A stretch of 64,000 nucleotides of DNA from Hymenobacter sp. YIM 151500-1 (GCF_025979885.1 NZ_CP110139.1:3988001-4052000), one strand, 5' to 3'. Positions 43,328-51,360 are shown, counted from the stretch's first letter. Translations and numbers: made by a program. Notes: generated by a model not told the origin, from the sequence alone.

Positions 43328-43834
43328 ATGCTTCAAACTCCCGAAACCTCCCACCGCATTCGGTTTCAGGATTGTGATATGCTGGGCCACCTGAACAACG
43401 CCCGCTACCTCGACTATTTCCTGAATGCCCGCGAAGAACACACTATTCAGCACTACGCCCTGAACTTGGGCCAACTGGCCCGCGAGCTGGGGGCGGGCTG
43501 GGTGATAACCAAGCACCACCTAGCCTACCTGCGGCCGGCCCACCACGCCGAGGTCGTCCGCATCCGCACCCAGCTTATTCACTTCGACAACTCCAACCTG
43601 GTAGTGGAAATGCAGATGCTGAGTGAAGACGGCCAGCGCCTGAAGGCCGTGCTGTGGTCGGAAATGGCGTTTGTGAAGGTGCCCGGCGGTACCCGCACTG
43701 AGCATTCCGACGCCCTGATGGATCTGCTGGAGCAGCTCGACGTGGAAGACGTAAGCTACGACCCCGACGGCTTCGACGAGCGGGTGCGCCGCCTGCGCAA
43801 GCAACTCAAGCGCGAACGAAACGAACACGAATAG
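43328..43834 (+). CDS. Acyl-CoA thioesterase, 4-hydroxybenzoyl-CoA/YbgC type
   Basis: ATG 43328 (MLQTPETSHRIRFQDCDMLG) starts directly at the hotdog fold; earlier starts read through repeat D. The 168-residue protein has IRFQDCDMLGHLNNARYLDYFLNAREEH, the active-site loop of this thioesterase group with Asp in the D-x-x-GHLNN position, followed by the long helix and strands VVRIRTQLIHFDNSNLVVEMQM. It should hydrolyse an acyl-CoA in the cytoplasm. The C-terminal 25 residues are a charged helix. Substrate unknown. Confidence 0.85.
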   Translation: MLQTPETSHRIRFQDCDMLGHLNNARYLDYFLNAREEHTIQHYALNLGQLARELGAGWVITKHHLAYLRPAHHAEVVRIRTQLIHFDNSNLVVEMQMLSEDGQRLKAVLWSEMAFVKVPGGTRTEHSDALMDLLEQLDVEDVSYDPDGFDERVRRLRKQLKRERNEHE

Positions 43835-43891
43835 AAGCACTGCTACCTGTAAGCCGCCGAGTCATCGGCTCGGAGGCCCGTGGGTAGCGCC

Positions 43892-44413
43892 CTACTCTGC
43901 AAACGCCGCCAGCATTCCGGCGTAGCGGTGATACAGCAGATATAGCGCCGCATCAAACCCAAACAAAAAACCGCCTTGCAGCCACAACGAACGGCCAAAC
44001 CCCAGCAGCCGCTCGGGCCGGCGGGCCGTGGGGGCCCGGCCCCGCAGCCAGCTCCCGAGCAGCACGTAGCCGGCGTCGAGCACGATGTTGACGAGCAGAA
44101 TCTGCTCCAACCGGGCCTGGGAGGCCTGGCTTTCGGCTAAGGTAAGATGGGCTACATTGTTGGGACTAACTTGCAACAGGCCCCAGGCGGCAATCAGGGC
44201 GTTGACCACGTTCCAGGCCGCGTTCATCTGGTGCAGGTAGTGCAGCTCGGAGCGGGCGTCGGTGTGCTTCACCCAGTAGCCGCTCACCAGCAGGTTGAGC
44301 AGGGCCCAGGCGCCCAGCACGCCCATGCCGCGTTCCACCAGCAGCTCGCGGGCGTGGTTGATGGCCGGCAAGCTGCCCTCGGGCGGCAGCCACAGCAGAA
44401 AGCAGGATGTCAT
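43892..44413 (-). CDS. Four-helix membrane protein of unknown function
   Basis: Start at 44413 (MTSCFLLWLPPEGSLP); the longer frame would overlap the terminator at 44429-44456. The 173-residue protein has hydrophobic segments around MGVLGAWALLNLLVSGYW, VVNALIAAWGLLQV, ILLVNIVLDAGYVLLGSWL and LQGGFLFGFDAALYLLYH, consistent with four membrane helices. I see no catalytic motif. Similar small membrane proteins are common in Cytophagales. Confidence 0.6.
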   Translation of the reverse strand: MTSCFLLWLPPEGSLPAINHARELLVERGMGVLGAWALLNLLVSGYWVKHTDARSELHYLHQMNAAWNVVNALIAAWGLLQVSPNNVAHLTLAESQASQARLEQILLVNIVLDAGYVLLGSWLRGRAPTARRPERLLGFGRSLWLQGGFLFGFDAALYLLYHRYAGMLAAFAE

Positions 44414-44428
44414 GCGGCAAGTAAAAGA

Positions 44429-44456
44429 AAAAGGAAGCCCAGCCGGGCTTCCTTTT
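44429..44456 (-). terminator. Intrinsic terminator of the outer-membrane barrel gene
   Basis: AAAGGAAGCCC and GGGCTTCCTTT with a 4-base loop. Read on the minus strand the stem is followed by TTTTTCTTTT, a good U-tract, 25 bases after the barrel gene stop. Confidence 0.85.
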
Positions 44457-44480
44457 AGATGAAGCAATCAGTGCGGCGGG

Positions 44481-45170
44481 TTAGTTAGAAATACCAATGC
44501 CCACGTACACTTGAAAAGCACCGTTTTTGATGTTGTTGAGCGACTGCGCGGCCGTGGTGGTCGGGTCCTGAATGATGTCGGCGAAGCCGGCGGTGTAGCG
44601 GCCACCCACGCGGGCCGGCCCTACCCGGGCCTCCACGCCCGCCGATACGCCGTAGTCAAGGCTGTTGTAGCTGTAGCCGAAGCGGTTGTTTTCGTCGGCA
44701 ATTTTCCGCTCCCGGTCACCTTCCTTCACCTTGGTAAGCAGCGACACCTGCGGGCCCACGTGCACGCTCACGTTGTCGAGGAAGTTGTAGACCAGCAGCA
44801 CCGGCACCTGAATGTAGTCGAGGCGGGTGTCGTACTGGCTGGTAACGGTGCGGCTGGCGGAGCTAGCCGTAAAGCCTTGGCGGCTGTACAGCACCTCCGG
44901 CTGAATCGAGAACTTCTCGTTGAAGCCAAACTGGGCGTACACGCCGGCGTGGAACGTGTTGTAGGCGTCGTCGTTAGCGTAGTTCTTCTTGTCGTCGCCG
45001 CGGAAGTGGGCGGCCGTGAAGCCACCTTTCACCCCGAAGCCATTGTTGCGGGAGTCGGAAGTGCCGGGCGAGTAGTCAGTTGAAGAGCGGACGCCCGAAG
45101 GGCCGTCGGTTTGAGCCAGGGCAACGGCGCTCAGAGAGCAGAAAGACAGCAGGAGTGCAAATTTTTTCAT
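44481..45170 (-). CDS. Outer-membrane beta-barrel protein, PorT-like family
   Basis: 229 residues with signal peptide MKKFALLLSFCSLSAVALAQ. The mature protein has alternating amphipathic strands of the outer-membrane barrel type: GFGVKGGFTAAHF, FHAGVYAQFGFNEKFSIQPEVLYSRQG, LDYIQVPVLLVYNF, VSVHVGPQVSLLTKV, and a last strand FQVYVGIGISN ending in an aromatic-poor but barrel-like terminus. This is the common 8-strand barrel of Bacteroidota. Role unknown. A clear terminator follows. Confidence 0.85.
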   Translation of the reverse strand: MKKFALLLSFCSLSAVALAQTDGPSGVRSSTDYSPGTSDSRNNGFGVKGGFTAAHFRGDDKKNYANDDAYNTFHAGVYAQFGFNEKFSIQPEVLYSRQGFTASSASRTVTSQYDTRLDYIQVPVLLVYNFLDNVSVHVGPQVSLLTKVKEGDRERKIADENNRFGYSYNSLDYGVSAGVEARVGPARVGGRYTAGFADIIQDPTTTAAQSLNNIKNGAFQVYVGIGISN

Positions 45171-45329
45171 GGGTAGTAACGGTGAATCAGATCCAAAAAG
45201 CCGCCTGCCGTAAAGCAGAAGCTGTATCAGTAAGGCGCTATACTTTGGCGCGCGCAGAAGGTTACAAGCTTACTTCCCAACCATGAAAATTTTTAGCGCA
45301 TCACACGAATAGAATCAGGAATTGTCTTC

Positions 45330-45337
45330 TATCTTTG
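45330..45337 (+). promoter_or_regulatory. Bacteroidota -7 box (TATCTTTG) upstream of tRNA-Val
   Basis: TATCTTTG matches the TAnnTTTG -7 consensus of the Bacteroidota primary sigma factor and lies 35 bases before the tRNA. A -33 TTG-type element is not clear. Confidence 0.6.
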
Positions 45338-45371
45338 GCTCTTTAAGGCCGCCGCCAGCAGGCTAAGGTGC

Positions 45372-45446
45372 GGGGCGTTAGCTCAGTTGGTTCAGAGCGC
45401 TACCTTGACAGGGTAGAGGTCACTGGTTCGAGCCCAGTACGCCTCA
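45372..45446 (+). tRNA. tRNA-Val (anticodon GAC)
   Basis: The 75-base sequence folds as a tRNA: acceptor stem GGGGCGT with ACGCCTC (one G-T pair), D arm GCTCAGTTGGTTCAGAGC, anticodon arm CTACC-TTGACAG-GGTAG giving GAC, and T arm ACTGG-TTCGAGC-CCAGT. Discriminator base A at 45446. The CCA end is not encoded (CAT follows). It reads Val codons GUC and GUU. Confidence 0.95.
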
Positions 45447-45503
45447 CATTAGCCACCCCGAATTGCGAAAGTAACCGCTTGAGAGGGCGGTTATTTTTGT
45501 GTT

Positions 45504-46412
45504 ATGCTCTCCATTGCCTGGGCTCCGCTCTACGCCCACCCTCTGCCGGCCGGCCACCGCTTCCCGATGCTGAAGTACGAGCTGCTGCCCGAGCAGTTGC
45601 TGCGCGAAGGTGTCGTGCCGCCCCCTGCCTTTTTCCAGCCCGTTCCGCCGCCAGCCGCGGATATTCTGCGCGCCCACGAGGCGGCGTACTACCACCGCCT
45701 GCAACAGGGCCAGCTTACGCGGGCTGAGGAGCGGGCCAGCGGTTTTCCGTGGAGCCCCCAGCTAATAGAGCGGGAGGTTACGATTCTGGGCGGCACCATT
45801 GAGTGTGCGCGCCGAGCCCTGCGCTACGGCGTGGCCCTGAACGTGGCCGGCGGCACCCACCACGCCTTCCGGGACCGGGGCGAAGGATTTTGCCTGCTCA
45901 ACGACCAAGCCGCGGCGGCCTGCTACCTGCTGGCCCACCCCGAGCTGGGTGTGCGGCGCGTGCTCATCGTGGACCTCGACGTGCACCAGGGCAACGGCAC
46001 GGCTGCCATTTTCCGGCACGAGCCGCGGGTGTTTACGTTCAGCATGCACGGGGCCCGCAACTACCCCCACCGCAAAGAGCAGTCGGACCTGGACCTGGCC
46101 CTGCCCGATGGCACCGACGACGCCACCTACCTGCGCCTGCTGGCCGACACCCTGCCCCGCCTGCTCGACCGGCACCAGCCCGATTTCGTGTTTTATCTAA
46201 GCGGTGTCGACGTGCTGGCCACCGATAAGCTAGGCCACCTCAGCCTCACCCGCACCGGCTGCCGCCGCCGCGACGAGTACGTGCTGGGCCTCTGCCACCA
46301 GCACCGCCTGCCCGTAGTCGTGTGCATGGGTGGCGGCTACTCCCCCCGCATTGCCGACATCCTCGAAGCCCATGCCAACACATTTCGAGTGGCAGCCGAG
46401 CTATGGGAGTAG
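45504..46412 (+). CDS. Histone deacetylase-fold hydrolase
   Basis: A 302-residue zinc amidohydrolase of the arginase/deacetylase superfamily. Visible motifs are GGTHHAFRDRGEGFCLLND (catalytic His pair), VLIVDLDVHQGNGTAAIF (zinc ligands Asp and His), FTFSMHGARNYP, LSGVDVLATDKLG (third zinc ligand Asp) and the closing GGGYSP. Bacterial members deacetylate polyamines, acetoin-related compounds or small metabolites. It is convergent with the phenolic-lipid cluster and not evidently part of it. Confidence 0.92.
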   Translation: MLSIAWAPLYAHPLPAGHRFPMLKYELLPEQLLREGVVPPPAFFQPVPPPAADILRAHEAAYYHRLQQGQLTRAEERASGFPWSPQLIEREVTILGGTIECARRALRYGVALNVAGGTHHAFRDRGEGFCLLNDQAAAACYLLAHPELGVRRVLIVDLDVHQGNGTAAIFRHEPRVFTFSMHGARNYPHRKEQSDLDLALPDGTDDATYLRLLADTLPRLLDRHQPDFVFYLSGVDVLATDKLGHLSLTRTGCRRRDEYVLGLCHQHRLPVVVCMGGGYSPRIADILEAHANTFRVAAELWE

Positions 46413-46465
46413 GGTAGTGGAAAAGTTTGGAAGGTAGAAAGTTGAGAAGTTAGAAAGTCGAGAGA

Positions 46466-46592
46466 ACGTCCTGCTGAGCGTAGGCGCAGCCGCAGTCGAA
46501 GCATCTCTACCGAGGGTAATTTTAATCGTCCGCACGACAGCAACCATCCGCAACGAAGCGGGAGAGATGCTTCGGCAAGCTCAGCAGGACGT
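46466..46592. repeat. Interspersed palindromic repeat, copy E
   Basis: Ends ACGTCCTGCTGAGCGTAG and GCAAGCTCAGCAGGACGT with inner GAAGCATCTCT / AGAGATGCTTC. It is flanked by short inverted low-complexity sequences (GAAGTTAGAAAGTC on the left, GACTTTCTAACTTC on the right). It separates the convergent deacetylase and methyltransferase genes. Confidence 0.8.
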
Positions 46593-46620
46593 TCAGGAGA
46601 CTTTCTAACTTCTCAACTTT

Positions 46621-47337
46621 CTAATTCCTAAACTTCTCCACTATCACTTGCCAGCGAAAGGCCCAGCGCCAGCGCAGAGTGTAGCGGCTGATGCCGGCGG
46701 CCGCCAGCAGGCGTTGCCAATCTTGGCGGGTGAAGGCGCGGGCTACGGACAGGGGCGCGTCGTGGCGCACGAGGCGAGAGCCGCCCAGCAGGCGCGTGAG
46801 CCACTGGATGCTGTAGTAGGCCAGCGGGTGGCGGTGCAGGTCGTTGATGACGACAGCCAACGTGGCTTGCTGCTGCCACTGCCGGAGCATGGGCGCCAGC
46901 TGCTCGTCGGGAAAGTGGTGGCAAAACAGGCTGGCTGTCACGATATCGAACTGCTGGCTGGCAAAATCAGGGGAGAAGATGTCCAGCTGCTCATAGCTGA
47001 TTTCGGGGCAGTCTTGGCTTTTGGCTGCTGCGTAGTCGAGCATGAACCGGTTGGCGTCGATGCCGATGAGCCGCACGGGTACCTGGCGCCGCCGGGCCCA
47101 GCGGGCCACTTGCCGCAAGGTGTCGCCGCCGCCGCTGCCCAGGTCGGCGAGGCGCAGGGGGCGGCCGGCCGGGAACTGCGGCTGCAGGCGCTCCAGGGCA
47201 TCGAGCAGCGGAGCGTAGCCGCCCAGCCAGGTATTCACCACTTCCAGCTCGTCCAGGTTCTGCCGTAGCTCCTCCGAGGCCAGCGTCAGGTCATCCATCA
47301 GCTCCTCCTCCCTCGACCGAACACTGAAATCAGGCAT
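46621..47337 (-). CDS. SAM-dependent methyltransferase of the type III PKS cluster
   Basis: A 238-residue class I methyltransferase: SAM-binding RLADLGSGGGDTLRQVARWA, then LIGIDANRFMLDYA (motif II acid), EQLDIFSPDF and FDIVTASLFCHHF (motif IV region), followed by a substrate-cap region and a basic C-terminus. It lies last in an apparent minus-strand unit with a flavoprotein and a type III PKS, the composition of srsABC from Streptomyces, where SrsB methylates an alkylresorcinol. O- or C-methylation of a phenolic lipid is the inferred role. Conserved catalytic residues beyond the SAM site are not evident. Confidence 0.8.
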   Translation of the reverse strand: MPDFSVRSREEELMDDLTLASEELRQNLDELEVVNTWLGGYAPLLDALERLQPQFPAGRPLRLADLGSGGGDTLRQVARWARRRQVPVRLIGIDANRFMLDYAAAKSQDCPEISYEQLDIFSPDFASQQFDIVTASLFCHHFPDEQLAPMLRQWQQQATLAVVINDLHRHPLAYYSIQWLTRLLGGSRLVRHDAPLSVARAFTRQDWQRLLAAAGISRYTLRWRWAFRWQVIVEKFRN

Positions 47338-47419
47338 ATCTTATTAATGTGCGGAATGTGGTGGGAATGTGTTGAATGTGAGAAAATGAGCCGATAAGGT
47401 AAGAGTGTGTTGAGGAATT

Positions 47420-47566
47420 GTCCTGCTTCATCTGGCGTCCGCGCAGCCGGAGGCGAAGTCGAACCGAAGGAAGGTGTAGCCAAGCATCTCTCCCGCTTCG
47501 TTCTCACAATTGAGATTAGCCAGTGGTAGAGATGCTTCGGCAAGCGGACGCCAGATGAAGCAGGAC
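47420..47566. repeat. Interspersed palindromic repeat, copy F
   Basis: Perfect 21-base terminal inverted repeats, GTCCTGCTTCATCTGGCGTCC and its complement, bound 147 bases with inner CAAGCATCTCTCCCGCTTCG and GGTAGAGATGCTTCGGCAAG. It lies between the PKS and methyltransferase genes. Confidence 0.85.
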
Positions 47567-47627
47567 CTAAACCTTATTTTGCTAAACCCCTAATACGCTT
47601 TAAGCTCGGTTATTCTCTGGGGTCGTC

Positions 47628-48833
47628 TTAGGATGATAGTAAAGATGCATCCACACTCTTTCCTTTTACCACATTCACCGCATTCCGCGCATTCACCATA
47701 TTCTTCACATTACCCACATTTCCTCCCCAGGCTACGTGCAATAGCATGGCTTCGAGGGTGAGGCCGGGGCCGAAGGCGAAGCTGAGTACGGGGGCGTGGG
47801 CGTCGGTGGGGGAGAGGCTGGCCAGCAGCTCGCGCAGCACAAACAGCACCGTTACCGACGACATATTGCCGTAGTCGCGCAGCACCTGGTAGGCGAAGCG
47901 GTTGTCGTGGGCACTCAGGCCCAGGGCGTGCTCGATGGACTCCAGAATCTTACGTCCGCCGGGGTGAATGGCAAAGGCCCGGATGTCGGCCAGGCGCACC
48001 GGCAAGTGAGCCAGCAGCGCCTCCGTGAGCCGCCCGATGCCCTGCTCTATCATGCGCGGCACGTAGGAAGACAGGGTCATTTCAAACCCAAAATCATTGA
48101 TGTGCCAGGCCATATCCTGCTGGCCCTCGGGCTCCAGGCCGCAGTGGAAAGCCGTGAGGGCGAGGCTGGGGCCCGTGGCCGCCGGGCGGCTTTGCACCAA
48201 GGCCGCCGCCGCCCCGTCCCCAAACAAGGCGTTGGATACCAGGTGGTCGTCCTCGGTGCTTTTCTGGAAGTGCAGGGTGCACAGCTCGGTGCACACCAGC
48301 AGCACCCGGGCGCGGGCATCGGCGCGGCAAAAGGCATCGGCCAGCTTCAGGGCATTCACGGCCGCGTAGCAGCCCATGAAGTTGACGCAGGTGCGCTGCA
48401 CGTGCCGCGGCAGGCCCAGGGCGGCCACCAGCTCAATGTCGAGTCCCGGCGCGTACATGCCGGTGCAGCTCACCGTAATCAGGTGGGTGATGCTGCTGAC
48501 TTCTACTTCGGGCAGCTGGGCCAGGCAGGCGTGGGCAGCCTGCACGGAGAGCGGCAGGGCGTGGCGGCGGTACTCGGCCATGCGCGCCCCCACCGACGGA
48601 AACGGCTCCAGGCCGGGCGTATTCGGAAAAAACTCAAAAGCGCCGGAGGTACGGCCGTAGTCGGGCAGCACCGTGTAGCGTTGCCCTATGCCCGACACCC
48701 GGTACAACGCGCGCAGCTTGCGGGTGCCGGCCTCGTCCAGCTGCAAGGCGCTGGCCATGAAGTCGGCAATGTGCAGCTGCGGAATACGATGGGGCGGGTT
48801 GGCGGTGCCAATGGCACAGAGGTAACTGGTCAT
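47628..48833 (-). CDS. Type III polyketide synthase (alkylresorcinol/alkylpyrone synthase-like)
   Basis: ATG 48833 (MTSYLCAIGTANPPHRIPQ) is preferred over TTG 48851. The 401-residue protein has the chalcone-synthase triad: Cys in NFMGCYAAVNALK (about 155), His in FAIHPGGRKILE (about 295) and Asn in LRDYGNMSSVTVLFVL (about 330). It would condense a fatty acyl starter with malonyl-CoA to make a phenolic lipid or pyrone. The C-terminal 30 residues after MLLHVAWGG (GNVKNMVNARNAVNVVKG) are encoded by a GTGAATG-like low-complexity tract and are not part of the fold. Two neighbours are a flavoprotein and a methyltransferase. Confidence 0.9.
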   Translation of the reverse strand: MTSYLCAIGTANPPHRIPQLHIADFMASALQLDEAGTRKLRALYRVSGIGQRYTVLPDYGRTSGAFEFFPNTPGLEPFPSVGARMAEYRRHALPLSVQAAHACLAQLPEVEVSSITHLITVSCTGMYAPGLDIELVAALGLPRHVQRTCVNFMGCYAAVNALKLADAFCRADARARVLLVCTELCTLHFQKSTEDDHLVSNALFGDGAAAALVQSRPAATGPSLALTAFHCGLEPEGQQDMAWHINDFGFEMTLSSYVPRMIEQGIGRLTEALLAHLPVRLADIRAFAIHPGGRKILESIEHALGLSAHDNRFAYQVLRDYGNMSSVTVLFVLRELLASLSPTDAHAPVLSFAFGPGLTLEAMLLHVAWGGNVGNVKNMVNARNAVNVVKGKSVDASLLSS

Positions 48834-48896
48834 TAAGTGCAGTTTACGCAATTTTCGGGCCTACCGCCGTGCGAAATTGCGGGGGCGGCTGTAACA

Positions 48897-49133
48897 CCTC
48901 GTCTGGATGAATACCGGCGGCTACTGGCGCGAGGTTAGCGCAGCGTACCTCGTGCCGACCATGCCGGGAGGCTGTGCCTCCCCACGTCAGAACGACTGAC
49001 GCCTGCTCCTGGTGGCCCGGTCCCGGCTTGCCGCTGGTGCGGCAGTGGAGGCGCAGCCTCCACCTCATGCCCAGGCACGAGGTACGCTGCGCTAACCTCG
49101 CGCCAGTAGCCGCCGGTATTCATCCAGACGAGG
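48897..49133. repeat. Element with 60-bp perfect terminal inverted repeats
   Basis: Arms 48897-48956 and 49074-49133 are exact complements over 60 bases (starting CCTCGTCTGGATGAATACCG). The 117-base centre contains GGGAGGCTGTGCCTCCC and GTGGAGGCGCAGCCTCCAC hairpins. There is no coding capacity and no clear target-site duplication. It sits between the flavoprotein and PKS genes, 17 bases after the former ends. Confidence 0.9.
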
Positions 49134-49150
49134 CGCGAAACAGGGATATC

Positions 49151-50266
49151 TTAAAATTCCTGGCCGTGGGTGCGGCGCATGAGGGCCTGCACGGCGGCGG
49201 GCCAGTGGCGCAGGCCGCCCACTACGGCTTCGCTGAGCACCGGCTGCCCGAAAAGGCGCTGCACGGCCCGCCCTACGCGCAGGCGTGGCCCAAAGTGGCG
49301 CTGCCAGCTGTGGCGGTAGGCGGCTTCCAGGGCCGGGCGTGCCAGCTGGCCCCGCAAGAACTGATCGAGGTGATGAGCGGCCAGCTGGGCGCCGTGAATG
49401 GCCATGGCCATGCCGTTGCCGCAAAGCGGGGTAATCAGCCCGGCTGCGTCGCCGCACAGCAGCATGTGGTTTTCGAGGCAGGTTTTGGGGGCAAAGGAAA
49501 TTTCGTTGATAACCTCGGGCTGGTCGTAGAGAAACTCCGCCTCGTGCAGAATGGCGCGCAGCAGCGGGTTGCGGGCCAGCACCTGCCGCTCCAGCTCGGC
49601 CACCGTGCCGTGGGCCTTGAGGTTGCGGCGGGTGGTGAGGTAGCAGAAGCAGTACTTGCCGTCTTCAATGGCCGAAATGCCGGCGTAGCCATCGGCGAAG
49701 TTGTGCAGGGCAATCAGGTCGGGCGGGAAATCGTAGCGCAGGTGATACTTCACGCCCAGGTAGGGTGAGCGTTGCTGAAAAAACGGCCGCTGCAACTGCC
49801 GGTCCAACGTGCTGCGCTTGCCGTAGGCCCCCAGCACGGCACGGGCCGCCAGGCGGCCCCCGTCGGCCAGCACTACTTCGTGCGCATCACGGCCTGTGTC
49901 GAAGGTGACGTCCGTGACGGTGGTTTTTTGCAGCACCTGCACGCCCCGGCTCTCCGCCAGGCGGTAGAGGTAGTCGTCGAGGCGGTAGCGGCTGATGCCG
50001 AAGCCGCCCAGGTCGAGCGGGGCCGTGAGGGTGCGTCCGGCCGGGGAGCTGACCAGCAGCCGCCCAATGTGGGCCGGGCCCAGCGGGGCCGGGTCGGCGT
50101 GCAGGCGGCGCAGGTAGGGCAGCACCTCATTGGAAATGTACTCGCCGCACACCCGGTGAAACGGAAACTGGCGCCGCTCCACCAGAGCCACGGCGTAGCC
50201 GCGCTGGCGCAGGTCGAGGGCCGCGCACAGCCCGCCGAGGCCCCCACCAATAATGACAACGTCCAC
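49151..50266 (-). CDS. FAD-dependent oxidoreductase of the type III PKS cluster
   Basis: The start is GTG 50266, giving MDVVIIGGGLGGLCAALDL directly at the FAD dinucleotide motif; 371 residues. Other motifs are ERRQFPFHRVCGEYISNE, the middle GAYGKRSTLD and the second FAD motif MLLCGDAAGLITPLCGNGMAMAI. This is the geranylgeranyl-reductase/aromatic hydroxylase-type flavoprotein group. In srsABC the third enzyme hydroxylates the methylated resorcinol to a quinone lipid, and I infer a similar step here. It is first in the transcription order (flavoprotein, PKS, methyltransferase). Confidence 0.85.
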   Translation of the reverse strand: MDVVIIGGGLGGLCAALDLRQRGYAVALVERRQFPFHRVCGEYISNEVLPYLRRLHADPAPLGPAHIGRLLVSSPAGRTLTAPLDLGGFGISRYRLDDYLYRLAESRGVQVLQKTTVTDVTFDTGRDAHEVVLADGGRLAARAVLGAYGKRSTLDRQLQRPFFQQRSPYLGVKYHLRYDFPPDLIALHNFADGYAGISAIEDGKYCFCYLTTRRNLKAHGTVAELERQVLARNPLLRAILHEAEFLYDQPEVINEISFAPKTCLENHMLLCGDAAGLITPLCGNGMAMAIHGAQLAAHHLDQFLRGQLARPALEAAYRHSWQRHFGPRLRVGRAVQRLFGQPVLSEAVVGGLRHWPAAVQALMRRTHGQEF

Positions 50267-50360
50267 TTGCTTATCTGGTAAGAGCGTGAGGGTGAAGAAT
50301 GACAGGCAGCATTTATCGAAGATGATTTATATTTTCCGGTGAGCGTAGGGAATCCCATGC

Positions 50361-50368
50361 TACCTTTG
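50361..50368 (+). promoter_or_regulatory. Bacteroidota -7 box (TACCTTTG)
   Basis: TACCTTTG fits TAnnTTTG and lies 73 bases before the ATG of the T9SS-tail protein at 50441. The leader between them is pyrimidine-rich. Confidence 0.6.
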
Positions 50369-50440
50369 CAAACCTAAAAACAAGCCGGCCGTTATTGTTT
50401 CATCTGCTGGTCGTTCTCTTTCGCCCTCTTATGCTTTTCT

Positions 50441-50830
50441 ATGATGCAACGCTTACGCTCTTTGTTCCTTACTTTTTTATTATCCCTGGGTTTGCACAGC
50501 AGCCTGCCGCGAACCGCCGCGGCTCAAACAGCGGCGCCCCCGCGCCAGCAGCCAACCCGGCCCGCCGCCTCTGCTGAAGAGAAAGCCTTGCTGGTGTACC
50601 CCAACCCCAGTACGGGCATCGTGCACATTGCTGTCAATGGCTTTGAAGGCCGCCGCCTCGACTTGCGGGTCTTGAATGTCATTGGCTCGGTGATGTACCG
50701 CGAAACGATAACCGAGTTGAACGACCGGTACACCAAAAGCCTGGACCTGAGCAAGTTTGCCAGTGGCCTGTACTACGTCAAGCTGGAATCGGACGATTAC
50801 AGCGAGATGCGCAAGCTGGTCATCCGGTAA
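50441..50830 (+). CDS. Small secreted protein consisting mainly of a T9SS type A sorting domain
   Basis: 129 residues: a signal peptide (LFLTFLLSLGLHSSL to AAAQ), a Pro/Gln-rich linker, then a complete T9SS C-terminal domain from about 50 to 129 (LLVYPNPSTGIVHIAVNG, RVLNVIGSVMYRE, LDLSKFASGLYYVKLES and a final MRKLVIR). There is almost no passenger. Such short proteins may be attachment or surface-layer parts, or relics of a larger protein. ATG 50444 is an equal start choice. Confidence 0.8.
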   Translation: MMQRLRSLFLTFLLSLGLHSSLPRTAAAQTAAPPRQQPTRPAASAEEKALLVYPNPSTGIVHIAVNGFEGRRLDLRVLNVIGSVMYRETITELNDRYTKSLDLSKFASGLYYVKLESDDYSEMRKLVIR

Positions 50831-50863
50831 GAACTGCTCGGGTAATAGTATCAGTTTGTTGGA

Positions 50864-50885
50864 AGCAGCCTCACATGGGGCTGCT
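50864..50885 (+). terminator. Terminator-like hairpin
   Basis: AGCAGCC-N7-GGGCTGCT followed by TTTGCTTTTT, 34 bases after the stop of the T9SS-tail gene. Confidence 0.7.
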
Positions 50886-51074
50886 TTTGCTTTTTCTGCT
50901 CCGGTCTGCCCCGCCCCCGGCTCTCTCTACTCAACAGAAGAGGAAGCTTTGCGTCCAGCCTGTAGCTTCTGGCTGAGCTTTTAACGCTCCGTTATTTATC
51001 TAATCCACCTCTCGCCCAGTTGCTTGATGCGCACTGCGTGGTGCGCGAAAGTTGCCAAAGAGGTAAATAGAACA

Positions 51075-51101
51075 AAGCCTCCACCTTGCGGGCGGAGGCT
51101 T
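51075..51101 (-). terminator. Terminator hairpin of the 36-residue membrane peptide gene
   Basis: AAGCCTCC and GGAGGCTT form an 8-bp stem. It lies downstream of the small ORF on the minus strand, and the rest of 50886-51131 shows no gene. Confidence 0.55.
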
Positions 51102-51131
51102 CGCTTTACTGCTGTAAGCAGGCACTAGTGC

Positions 51132-51242
51132 TTACTTGGCGCGCACCGGCTCCGGCGTGAGCATGCCTTTTACATTGTTGACGGTATCGAGAAAGAGCAG
51201 GGCAGTTACCAGGGCAATGCCGAAGAAGATGAGCAGAGACAT
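51132..51242 (-). CDS. 36-residue single-pass membrane peptide
   Basis: A short frame starting ATG 51242 encodes MSLLIFFGIALVTALLFL followed by DTVNNVKGMLTPEPVRAK and TAA at 51132. It is one hydrophobic helix with a polar tail, the usual shape of small membrane proteins that modulate larger complexes. The gene-sized gap, clean start and stop, and a following hairpin make it plausible. There is no family assignment. Confidence 0.45.
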   Translation of the reverse strand: MSLLIFFGIALVTALLFLDTVNNVKGMLTPEPVRAK

Positions 51243-51360
51243 ACGAAAAGAAGGTTAAAAGCGAAGAAAGCTGCCTAACGCCGGGGCCCAGCGGTTGGTG
51301 CCGCGGCGGTGGGCTATTTCCTACTTATAACCCAAAAGCTGAGGCAGAGTTACGGTATAA

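Noticed and set aside
48890..49140. Insertion sequence with a transposase in the PKS cluster
   Set aside because: The 237-base element has perfect inverted repeats but no room for a transposase, so it is listed only as a repeat.
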